A stretch of 64,000 nucleotides of DNA, taken from contig JBDNGQ010000045.1 in the NCBI GenBank assembly GCA_041689205.1, forward strand, positions 1 to 64,000, read 5' to 3'. This DNA comes from JAVVEG01 sp041689205. GTDB lineage: Bacteria > Pseudomonadota > Gammaproteobacteria > Pseudomonadales > Pseudohongiellaceae. The notes under the pieces were generated by a model. That model was not told the origin of the DNA. It ran no database searches and saw only the letters and a list, made by a program, of their open reading frames with translations. Position numbers and translations under genes: made by a program. Shown here piece after piece: positions 54,368 through 61,967 of the stretch (position 1 is the first letter of the stretch; each line of letters begins with the position of its first letter).

Positions 54368-54856
54368 TCAGGAGAGTTTCGGAGGTCGCTGAGGATTTTC
54401 AGGAATACTGCTTATTTCAGCAGCAGCAGAGGAGGGGGAGAAGTTATTCAAAGTTGAAACGATGCCACTGCCTGTTGCATGCAGCGAAAGCTGTTGAATA
54501 CCGTGACAGCTGCCGTTGCAGTGGTTGCACGGGGTCTCATCAACTGCTGCCGGGGGTTCCGGTAATTCAATTTCGCTGCTCAGGGCAGGCTGTCCATGAC
54601 AATCCGCGAAGTCGCTGTCAATCGTGGCAGCTGAATGTGCTGTATGCCCTGCATGCATGGCCGGATCATCAGCACGATCGGCAACAATTGGCGCGGCGCC
54701 ATGGTGTTCGTGCGCAGACGTTTCATGATCTGCCGCGTCGCTGAGGTGCACCGAGGGATGATTGATTAATTCACAGTGCAGCAATGCGCCCGCCAATGAT
54801 TGCATTGGCAGCCATGAGGCCAGCAGGAATACCAGAAGATGTCGCTTAACATTCAT
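54368..54856 (-). CDS. Small exported His/Cys-rich protein (CopL-like)
   Basis: This 162-residue protein has a signal peptide (LLVFLLASWLPMQSLA). About 14 histidines in the mature part cluster as HEHH, MHAGHTAH and CNHCNGSCHG, with five cysteines, and the Pro-rich end is PQRPPK. This layout resembles the small CopL/DUF2946-type proteins found before copper oxidase genes. I cannot assign a family with certainty. It is the first gene of a probable three-gene unit with the TolC-like protein and the multicopper oxidase. A periplasmic copper-binding or sensing role is inferred. Confidence 0.75.
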   Translation of the reverse strand: MNVKRHLLVFLLASWLPMQSLAGALLHCELINHPSVHLSDAADHETSAHEHHGAAPIVADRADDPAMHAGHTAHSAATIDSDFADCHGQPALSSEIELPEPPAAVDETPCNHCNGSCHGIQQLSLHATGSGIVSTLNNFSPSSAAAEISSIPENPQRPPKLS

Positions 54857-54894
54857 CGCTGCAGTCTCTCACAGCTGCGCGGATTTTGACAAGT

Positions 54895-54910
54895 TCTGCA
54901 TTGTTGCAGA
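54895..54910. repeat. Short inverted repeat upstream of the His/Cys-rich gene
   Basis: TCTGCA-TTGT-TGCAGA is a perfect 6-bp inverted repeat 39 bases upstream of the start of the exported His-rich gene. It could be an operator for a metal-responsive regulator, but no regulator gene is next to it and the arms are short enough to arise by chance. Confidence 0.3.
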
Positions 54911-55102
54911 CCGAAGCTCTTGATGGACCTGCTGCCGCAGCTCTCGCTGGAATGCAGGCAGTGAGAACCTTGTACGGGAATCTTCGAAAGTGTGTTCCCT
55001 CATGCCTGTACGGGTGCCTGTGTTGTCAGTGAGTGTGCTGGCCATCCCGATTCCCCGTAAATTCTGCCTATGTGCAGCTATTAAATGAGAAAAATTATTC
55101 AG

Positions 55103-56479
55103 TTAGAAATTGAGCGTGCTTTGCAGATAAACAAACCGCGTATCAGAAGCTGCATCGGTTCCCCGGACGTTTTCTGCAAAACTGCCTGCATCCAGCCACG
55201 CCAGTCCAGCTTCCAGAGTTAGATTGCCAGCAATGGCATCCCATTGCAGCCGTGTTTCAAACTGATGCCCGAGATCATGACCAGAGCGGCCGCTGCTATC
55301 TTGCAGACCACTGCCTTGCCAGGCATCCTGCGCGGCCGCCAGCCGATAAGCACGATGCGACAGCATCAAGCGTAAATTGCTGGCAGGAACGGCAGTAAAT
55401 CGATAACCCGCAGTCACCAGATTAGCACGGGAGAAGGGGCCATAGATGCCGGTAGGTCCGAAATCAAATCGACGATCACCATATAAGGTATTGAACAGGT
55501 TGTTACTGCCGTCATGGGGGTTTTTATCGCCGGAAGCATAATCTATTTGAAATTGCAGGCGTGGACGCCAATCGCCTTGAAAGGTGTAGCCAACTTCAAT
55601 ATGGACCAGCTGTGCGCGATGAGCGAGCCGCTCTGTGTCAGCGACGGAAGTACTTGCATGGGAGTTGCCCCATTGCAGAACAGTCTCCAGTTCAAAATCA
55701 ATGGCAGTCGCGGCTGCCGGTCGATAAAACCGAAACCCCGCATTATTCAGGCGACGATCCGCCGTCTGCTGTCGACCGGAGTCTTCTTCAGACAGATGTA
55801 CAAAATAAATATCACTGCGGAACGCTTTAAATAACGTTGGTATCTCGCTGAAAAATCCAGATATTTCCACCTTGCTATTATCTTTATCGGATTTGGTTCG
55901 GTTGCTGATAAGGCTGTTGAAATCGTTCGGAAGATTCACTACCGGTGACATATAAAATACCCGCCAGCGATTATTTTCGGCGCTGTTAAAGGCAGCCACC
56001 AGCCCGGTAAAGCTTGTTGGTGCAGTATTAAACGTACTGCGCGCAATCAAGCGCCGGCTGCCCAGATCCAAGGTTTGACGACCAATTTTAATATCCAGTG
56101 AGCTGTTTTCCTGCAGCAGATCGCCCAGTTTCACATTGGCATACAGTTGCTGCAGTGTGGCTGTATTTACCAGTCCACTGATTAGCGGGGTATCAGCATC
56201 GGCCAGAGCCTGTCTGGCGTCGAGGAATTCCGCACCGAAACTGATGTTATCCAGATGCAACTGCGCGTGCAGAATACTGCGTGATAACAAGATCCGGTCG
56301 CTGCCCTGGCGGCCATTGCGATACTGTCCATCCAGATTTTCATAACGCAGAAGTTGGCTGCCAGTCAGTTGAAACTGATCGGTGCTGTCAGTCAGACGCC
56401 ACGGTTTGGTGGCTTCAGCAGCAAGAATACTTGAGTAATATGGAGTTATTAACAGGGCGAGGATGACTCTGTATATCAC
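55103..56479 (-). CDS. Alginate-export-domain outer-membrane porin
   Basis: This 458-residue protein has a signal peptide (…YSSILA|AEA). It is a beta-barrel protein of alternating hydrophobic segments ending in a C-terminal phenylalanine (YLQSTLNF), the usual outer-membrane signature. The motif KIGRQTLDLGSRRLI and the layout match the alginate export (AlgE-like) family, which in many bacteria serves as a general porin for small organic molecules. The start is GTG with AAGGA six bases upstream. The substrate is unknown, and its neighbours suggest no alginate pathway. Confidence 0.85.
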   Translation of the reverse strand: MIYRVILALLITPYYSSILAAEATKPWRLTDSTDQFQLTGSQLLRYENLDGQYRNGRQGSDRILLSRSILHAQLHLDNISFGAEFLDARQALADADTPLISGLVNTATLQQLYANVKLGDLLQENSSLDIKIGRQTLDLGSRRLIARSTFNTAPTSFTGLVAAFNSAENNRWRVFYMSPVVNLPNDFNSLISNRTKSDKDNSKVEISGFFSEIPTLFKAFRSDIYFVHLSEEDSGRQQTADRRLNNAGFRFYRPAAATAIDFELETVLQWGNSHASTSVADTERLAHRAQLVHIEVGYTFQGDWRPRLQFQIDYASGDKNPHDGSNNLFNTLYGDRRFDFGPTGIYGPFSRANLVTAGYRFTAVPASNLRLMLSHRAYRLAAAQDAWQGSGLQDSSGRSGHDLGHQFETRLQWDAIAGNLTLEAGLAWLDAGSFAENVRGTDAASDTRFVYLQSTLNF

Positions 56480-56525
56480 TGTATTTCCTTACAATCTATA
56501 TGGATATTTATAATATTTCAGTGGT

Positions 56526-56567
56526 ATTCACTATTTCCGGTAATAAAGATTACCGGAAATAGTGAAT
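56526..56567. repeat. Perfect 19-bp inverted repeat with 4-base loop
   Basis: The arm ATTCACTATTTCCGGTAAT (56526-56544), the loop AAAG and the exact reverse complement (56549-56567) form a 42-base hairpin. No T-tract follows on either side, so it is not an ordinary terminator. It lies 47 bases upstream of the porin GTG and may act on its transcription, or be the relic of a small mobile repeat. Confidence 0.9.
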
Positions 56568-56880
56568 GAGTCTATCTGCCCCTGCCAGCACAATAATCAA
56601 TAATAATCGTCAGTGGTCCGAGATGATTCGATCATAACGAATGGATTGACGCTTTCCCACTTCCCGCCGCTGTTTAATCTCTGTGCAGGGCAAACAAATC
56701 GGAATTACACCTCGATAGGTTCCGGGAATACAGATCATCCAGCTGCCTGGTCGCTGGATGTCTTGTCAGCAAGTGACTTCAGGCCTTTGAAGTATTGCTG
56801 CCCGTAATCCTTGTTTATCCGTAGGTGCAGGTTCTGGCTCCTCCTGCGACAAACATCAAAATAGACGCATGGAATACACG

Positions 56881-56967
56881 ATGAATTACAAAAAATCCAT
56901 AAGTAATGCCTTAGCGTCCAGTTTTTTATGCCGAGTCTGCCCTATTTCCGGTGGCACAGCTTTGTAA
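56881..56967 (+). CDS. Possible 28-residue small ORF or gene remnant
   Basis: The ATG opens a frame beginning MNYKKSISNALASSFLC, which looks like the first half of a signal peptide, and then stops. It has no clear ribosome binding site. It could be the start of a decayed exported protein gene, or chance. Low support. Confidence 0.15.
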   Translation: MNYKKSISNALASSFLCRVCPISGGTAL

Positions 56968-57039
56968 CTTTTAATTGAGCTCATTGACTATTGCAGCAAC
57001 CGAGCACAGACTTGGATCACTTTTTACTCGAACCTCTCT

Positions 57040-57444
57040 ATGATCAGCACTCATCCATTTTACCGTCTGAAAAGCACAGCTCCGCTGCGGCATTTGTCCC
57101 TGGCATTGCTGCTGTTGTGCGGCTTCACCTCATGGATTGTTTCCGACTTTGACCGTGCGGATGCAACGGCCAGTTCCGTTTATCTGGTGGAGTCCAACGA
57201 GTTCATCGCAGCGAATAACAGCGAAATGCTGCGGGTCAGGACCGGCATAAGAAAAATTGATCTGTCTGGCAACACCGATAGTGATCTGGATAGTGAGCAG
57301 TATCCAATCTGGCTGCTGCTCTCTGCAGACCTGACCGAGCTCGTTGTACCCTCCTCTGCCAACCACTACCCGCCGCAAGCTTACTCTCCTCGCCGCATCG
57401 ATAGATACCTGTTAAAGACTCCGCGCGCGCCACCTCTCGCTTAA
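57040..57444 (+). CDS. Hypothetical membrane-anchored or exported protein
   Basis: This 134-residue protein has one N-terminal hydrophobic segment (HLSLALLLLCGFTSWIV). A mixed, partly polar domain and a Pro/Arg-rich end (SPRRIDRYLLKTPRAPPLA) follow. I recognise no family. No good ribosome binding site is visible before the ATG. It lies 72 bases upstream of secDF in the same direction and could be co-transcribed with it. Confidence 0.5.
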   Translation: MISTHPFYRLKSTAPLRHLSLALLLLCGFTSWIVSDFDRADATASSVYLVESNEFIAANNSEMLRVRTGIRKIDLSGNTDSDLDSEQYPIWLLLSADLTELVVPSSANHYPPQAYSPRRIDRYLLKTPRAPPLA

Positions 57445-57516
57445 TCCCGTTTTAAACACAGAACTTAATTGCTCAGGCACCCTTTATCAGGTGTGGTTTA
57501 TCTTCGAGGATTACGC

Positions 57517-60048
57517 ATGAAATCACTTTCTACACGGGCGGTAGTTTATGGCCTGCTCATTCTGCTGGGCCTGCTCAGTGCATTGCCTAACGTTCTACCC
57601 GATTCTGTTGCTCAGAAAATGCTCAACTGGTACAGCGGAAACACACTGACCCTGGGTCTGGATCTGCGGGGCGGCTCCCACTTGCTGCTGGAACTTGATA
57701 CCCAGGATCTGCTGCGCAATCAGAACCAGCAACTGGCGGAACAACTCAGCGACCAGTTGCGGGAGGCGCGGATTGCACATGCCAGGCCCGCCGTCAGCGA
57801 CGACTTCATCCAGATTGTTCCGAAAGATCCTGAGCGTCTGGATCAAGTAGAAGACATAAGCCGTGAGTTGATTAAAAATCCGGGTGCCGCGCCCTTCTAT
57901 TCTGTAAAAATACAGGCAGGACAGCTTAATCTTCAGCCGACCGGGATTTATCGGGAGAGCCTGACGGCAGATGCATTGGAGCGCAGCCTGGAGGTAGTCA
58001 GAAGGCGTCTGGATGAGTCAGGCCTGGTCGAACCTGGCATTACACGCCAGGGTAGCGACGGCATTCTGGTCCAGCTTCCAGGTGTTGATAACCCTCAGTA
58101 TATTCGCCAGTTGCTGGGTACTACCGCCAAAATGACCTTCCATTGGGCAGTGGGCAATCAGTTTCGTTCCCAGGGCAATGTCATCACGGTTGCCGGCGAA
58201 CTGGAGAATGAGACCTATCAGCTCGAACAGCGGGTGGCACTCGAAGGCAAACACATCAGCGATGCCCAGCAGGCTATCAGTCAGGAGACCGGACAGCCCG
58301 TGGTCACCTTCAAACTGGATAAAGAAGGAGCACGCCTGTTTGGGGACATGACCCGAGACAATATCGGTCGCGCTCTGGCGATAGTGCTGGATGATCGCGT
58401 TATCACAGCACCGGTGATTCGCAGCGCCATTGGCGCCAGTGGGGAAATAAGCGGCTCTTTCACCGTCCGTGAAGCCGGTGAACTGGCGATATTACTTAGA
58501 GCTGGCGCATTACCGGCTCCCTTGCAGGTGGTGGAAGAACGCACTGTGGGGCCTGATCTTGGCAGTGACACCATTGCGATGGGGATTAGCACCGGCATTA
58601 TGGGAGCCCTGCTGGTTATCGGCTTTATGCTCTTGATCTACGGTCGCTGGGGGCTGATCGCCTGCCTTGGCCTGAGCATAAACATTGGCCTGGTGTTCGG
58701 TATACTCAGTCTGCTCGGAGCTACCCTGACCCTGCCAGGTATCGCCGGTATAATCCTGACCATCGGTATGGCGGTGGATGCCAACATACTGATCAATGAA
58801 CGTATTCGTGAGGAACTGCGGCGGGGGAAATCCAACTTTGGTGCATTGGATGAAGGTTTCAATCGCGCCTGGAGCACAATTCTGGACTCGAACCTGACCA
58901 CACTGATTGCAGTCAGCTTACTGTTCCTGCTCGGCAGCGGTCCAGTGCGCGGCTTTGCGGTCAATATAGGCATTGGGCTGTTGACATCGATGTTTACGGC
59001 CATCTCGGTAACGCGGGTAGTTATGGAGTGGCAGGTGCGACGTCTCGATCGACGCCCCTTGCAGATATCCGGTTTCAAAATATTAGATGGCATCAGTGGC
59101 CGCACTATTAATTTCATGCGTGGCCGTTTCATCGGCCTGGCAGCCTCAGCTGTATTGTCGCTTGGCGCAGTCTTCCTGTTCTACGAACCCGGGCTGAAAT
59201 ACGGCATTGATTTCAGTGGCGGTACGGTTGTGGAAGTAGTGGCACCTGATACCACCGTAGGGGAGTTGCGGACTCATCTTCAGCAGAATGATTTTGCGCA
59301 GGCCGCTATGCAGGAATTTGGCGGCGAAGGTAACTACCTTGTGCGACTGTTGATGGAAAACGCCGAGCAGGGAGCGCAACAGGTCGCCAGCGGAGAACAG
59401 GTTGAGGCGCTGAAATCAGCGGTTCTGGCAGCCGCTCCAGACGCGCAATTTCCGCGGGTGGAAATGGTGGGTCCGAAGGTGAGCGATAATTTTGCCGACG
59501 CCACTATTCTCGCTGTTATGCTCGCAGGTGCTGGCATGCTCGCCTATCTGTGGATGCGTTTTGAAGCTCATTTTGCGCTGGCAGCAATTCTCACTATTGC
59601 CTTGGACTTGACCAAAACTATCGGCTTTTTTGTACTCGCCGGAGTGGAGTTCAACCTTACTGCGGTGGCGGCGCTGCTGGCCTTGATAGGTTACTCGATC
59701 AATGACAAGGTAGTTGTGTTCGACCGAGTCCGGGAAAACCTGCGTTTAACGCCGGAAAAACCCCTGTTGCAATTGCTCAACGAAAGCATTACCTCTACCC
59801 TTACGAGGACGGTATTCACTTCGGTGACAACCTTTCTGGCGCTGGTGCCGATGGCAGTTGGAGGAGGCAGTGCAGTTGCCAGTTTTGCGCTGCCCATGTT
59901 GTTCGGAATCTTGATTGGTACCAGCTCATCCGTTTATATCGCATCGCCAATATTATACTTACTGGGCCAACGTCGGCTGCGCAAAGGCTTATCGCAATTG
60001 CGCCCGACGGCGGAACAACTCAGACAGGAATTGGATCTTATACCCTGA
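57517..60048 (+). CDS. secDF: SecD-SecF fusion (protein translocase subunit SecDF)
   Basis: This protein of 843 residues joins SecD and SecF in one chain, with about 12 membrane helices and two large periplasmic domains. The SecD half has GLDLRGGSHLLLEL, the helix-4 region GMAVDANILINERIREE and a P1 domain. The SecF half starts near residue 530, with KYGIDFSGGTVVEVV and later YSINDKVVVFDRVREN. SecDF uses the proton gradient to pull proteins across the membrane. I use the ATG at 57517 with GAGGA upstream. yajC and tgt, the usual secD neighbours, are not here, so this may be a second, paralogous SecDF. Confidence 0.93.
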   Translation: MKSLSTRAVVYGLLILLGLLSALPNVLPDSVAQKMLNWYSGNTLTLGLDLRGGSHLLLELDTQDLLRNQNQQLAEQLSDQLREARIAHARPAVSDDFIQIVPKDPERLDQVEDISRELIKNPGAAPFYSVKIQAGQLNLQPTGIYRESLTADALERSLEVVRRRLDESGLVEPGITRQGSDGILVQLPGVDNPQYIRQLLGTTAKMTFHWAVGNQFRSQGNVITVAGELENETYQLEQRVALEGKHISDAQQAISQETGQPVVTFKLDKEGARLFGDMTRDNIGRALAIVLDDRVITAPVIRSAIGASGEISGSFTVREAGELAILLRAGALPAPLQVVEERTVGPDLGSDTIAMGISTGIMGALLVIGFMLLIYGRWGLIACLGLSINIGLVFGILSLLGATLTLPGIAGIILTIGMAVDANILINERIREELRRGKSNFGALDEGFNRAWSTILDSNLTTLIAVSLLFLLGSGPVRGFAVNIGIGLLTSMFTAISVTRVVMEWQVRRLDRRPLQISGFKILDGISGRTINFMRGRFIGLAASAVLSLGAVFLFYEPGLKYGIDFSGGTVVEVVAPDTTVGELRTHLQQNDFAQAAMQEFGGEGNYLVRLLMENAEQGAQQVASGEQVEALKSAVLAAAPDAQFPRVEMVGPKVSDNFADATILAVMLAGAGMLAYLWMRFEAHFALAAILTIALDLTKTIGFFVLAGVEFNLTAVAALLALIGYSINDKVVVFDRVRENLRLTPEKPLLQLLNESITSTLTRTVFTSVTTFLALVPMAVGGGSAVASFALPMLFGILIGTSSSVYIASPILYLLGQRRLRKGLSQLRPTAEQLRQELDLIP

Positions 60049-60064
60049 TACTGGTCTGTGAAAT

Positions 60065-60092
60065 ACGGCCCCCCGGGGCGGCCGTGAGCTTT
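60065..60092 (+). terminator. Possible terminator after secDF
   Basis: ACGGCC/GGCCGT (60065-60070 and 60080-60085) encloses the self-complementary CCCCGGGGC, and GAGCTTTTGG follows. The hairpin is strong and GC-rich, but the T-tract is short. Confidence 0.5.
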
Positions 60093-60125
60093 TGGTTCGA
60101 AAATCTTCTGATGGAGTTATAAACA

Positions 60126-61184
60126 ATGGTTTGGTTAGTATTGCTTGCTGGTTTGATTCTATTGATTGCGGGAGCCGAGCTGCTGGTCAAAGGCGCCGCT
60201 TGTCTGGCTGCAAATTTTGGAATCCCGGCGCTCGTAGTTGGCTTGACAGTTGTTGCTTTTGGTACCAGTGCCCCTGAACTGGCAGTAAGCATTGAGGCAG
60301 CGTTTTCCGGGCAGGCCGAACTTGCAATTGCCAATGTTGTAGGCAGTAATATTTTCAATATTCTATTTATTCTCGGTGTCGCCGCATTAATAGCGCCGCT
60401 GGTGGTTTCCCAACAACTGGTGCGGCAGGATGTACCCGTGATGGTCGCAATCTCGGTTGTGGTTGTGTTGATGTCCATGAATGGACGCATCGATAGAATA
60501 GAAGCTGGCACCTTAGTTGCAGGATTGCTGATCTACACAGCGTTTCTGTTCTATCAGGGTAAAAACCAGGGCTTAGATAGCAAACAGGAAGCAGAGCAAC
60601 AGCCTGGCGGTCATGTACCCGCATGGCAGAACCTGCTGTATATAGTTACAGGCCTGATTCTGCTGATAGTTGGAGCTCGCTGGCTGATTGACAGTGCCGT
60701 TAACATCGCATCAGCTCTGGGAGTCAGTGAGACGGTCATTGGCTTGACAATAGTAGCCGCCGGAACTTCGTTGCCGGAGGTGATGACCTCAGTGATCGCA
60801 ACCATCAAAGGCGAACGGGACATTGCGATCGGCAATGTCATTGGCAGCAATGTTTTTAATATGCTGTGTGTGCTTGGCCTGTCGGGGCTGGTCTCTCCAG
60901 AGGCTTTGCTGGCTGGAGCGCAGGTGATGCAGGTAGATCTTCCCGTGATGCTGGCCGTCTCTGCTCTTTGCCTGCCCTTATTTTTTGTCGGCGCCTCGCT
61001 GAGCAGATTTGAAGGCTTGATATTTCTTGTCCTGTACGTCGCTTACATCTGGTACACCGTTGCAGTGGCGATATCAGCGGGATATCTTGCGGCACTTCAG
61101 ACCGGCATCCTGTTTGGCTTGATTCCTGTAGTGGCTGTTTATACTGTGGCCGTCCTGCTAATGCATAGACGCAGCCCTTTATAG
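60126..61184 (+). CDS. Calcium/sodium antiporter (CaCA, YrbG-like)
   Basis: This 352-residue membrane protein has about ten helices in two inverted repeats. The two alpha-repeat motifs are conserved: GTSAPELAVSI…VVGSNIFNI in the first half and GTSLPEVMTSV…VIGSNVFNM in the second. Such CaCA proteins exchange Ca2+ for Na+ or H+. The ion specificity is not visible. The ATG follows GGAG by 10 bases. The end overlaps the convergent phosphatase-like gene by 6 bases. Confidence 0.92.
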   Translation: MVWLVLLAGLILLIAGAELLVKGAACLAANFGIPALVVGLTVVAFGTSAPELAVSIEAAFSGQAELAIANVVGSNIFNILFILGVAALIAPLVVSQQLVRQDVPVMVAISVVVVLMSMNGRIDRIEAGTLVAGLLIYTAFLFYQGKNQGLDSKQEAEQQPGGHVPAWQNLLYIVTGLILLIVGARWLIDSAVNIASALGVSETVIGLTIVAAGTSLPEVMTSVIATIKGERDIAIGNVIGSNVFNMLCVLGLSGLVSPEALLAGAQVMQVDLPVMLAVSALCLPLFFVGASLSRFEGLIFLVLYVAYIWYTVAVAISAGYLAALQTGILFGLIPVVAVYTVAVLLMHRRSPL

Positions 61185-61757
61185 GGACCAGTCACAGGAA
61201 TCACACTCAGCTGATTTGCCGTTCTCTTCGAGCACGGCAAATATCAGGTCGCGCCAGACCTCATTGGGTTTCCAGACCGTATTCATATCCTGCTTGGCTT
61301 CGGCTACTGAGACGCCTTCATAAATCACCCGGTACAGGAAGCTGAATGCAGTAGCCCGGGCATTGATCTGGCAATGCAGCAGTGTCTTCATCTGAGTGTC
61401 GCGCTGCATTGCGTCGGCGAAAGTATAAAAATCCCTTGCGGTGGGCTTATTCCAATCCACCGGAATATGCAGATAATCCATGCCCAGTGCTTTGACCAGC
61501 TGGTCCTCATTAGCCAGTGCATTGGGATTGTTACTGAACGCGATGTAAATTACCCGCTCAAAGCCACTGTCACGCACGGCCTCAAGTTGAGCCGATGTCG
61601 GCTGACCGGCACTGGCGAACAAGGGGCTGTATTCACGATAATTAAGAATATCTTCCAACTTTGCCATACTCGCCTCCGGTGCGGGTTCCTGTGCCTGAAC
61701 CGCTGCAGTGATTAAAAGAATGGCAGCTAAAAAAACGGACCAGACAGACTTTTTCAT
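61179..61757 (-). CDS. Exported protein tyrosine phosphatase-like protein
   Basis: This 192-residue protein has a signal peptide (…AVQAQ|EPA). A dual-specificity-phosphatase-like fold follows: a beta-strand with FASAGQPT, the general-acid candidate VDWNKP (Asp101), then the P-loop-like LLHCQINARATAF (Cys129, Arg134). The spacing is C-x4-R rather than the canonical C-x5-R. Its ATG at 61757 follows AAGGAAG; the frame is open to 61802. Relatives are annotated as protein tyrosine phosphatase or DUF442-like. Activity is not certain. Confidence 0.75.
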   Translation of the reverse strand: MKKSVWSVFLAAILLITAAVQAQEPAPEASMAKLEDILNYREYSPLFASAGQPTSAQLEAVRDSGFERVIYIAFSNNPNALANEDQLVKALGMDYLHIPVDWNKPTARDFYTFADAMQRDTQMKTLLHCQINARATAFSFLYRVIYEGVSVAEAKQDMNTVWKPNEVWRDLIFAVLEENGKSAECDSCDWSL

Positions 61758-61876
61758 TAACAGCTTCCTTTTTAATTTTTGAGATTGATTAACAATTGGC
61801 ACCTGCCAGTGCTGAATACAGATGCATCGATATTGATAGCATGGCGCTGATCATAATTCTGCGACCAGCGATTAGC

Positions 61877-61903
61877 AAATAAGGAAATAAGGAAATAAGG
61901 AAA
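61877..61903. repeat. Tandem 8-bp repeat (AAATAAGG x3)
   Basis: Three exact head-to-tail copies of AAATAAGG (61877-61900) plus AAA lie between the phosphatase-like gene and the recombinase gene. This is a simple sequence that could vary in copy number. It lies 65 bases or more upstream of the recombinase start. Confidence 0.85.
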
Positions 61904-61967
61904 CCTGTTAAAGCCTCTTCATAATCCCCATAATGCAGTAAGAGCAACACAATGAGCACTCTGCCTG

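Larger units (their letters stand above)
56480..57039. other. 560-base intergenic region
   Basis: This is the longest non-coding stretch of the window. It holds the perfect 42-base inverted repeat (56526-56567) and the -10-like A/T-rich upstream region of the porin gene (minus strand). It also has a 28-codon open frame at 56881-56967 and a second copy of the arm sequence CTATTTCCGGT at 56942-56952. A 64-codon plus-strand frame at 56613-56807 looks like chance. No RNA gene is recognisable. Confidence 0.6.

Noticed and set aside
56613..56807. 64-codon plus-strand frame in the long intergenic region
   Set aside because: No ribosome binding site and a composition like random non-coding DNA; not supported.
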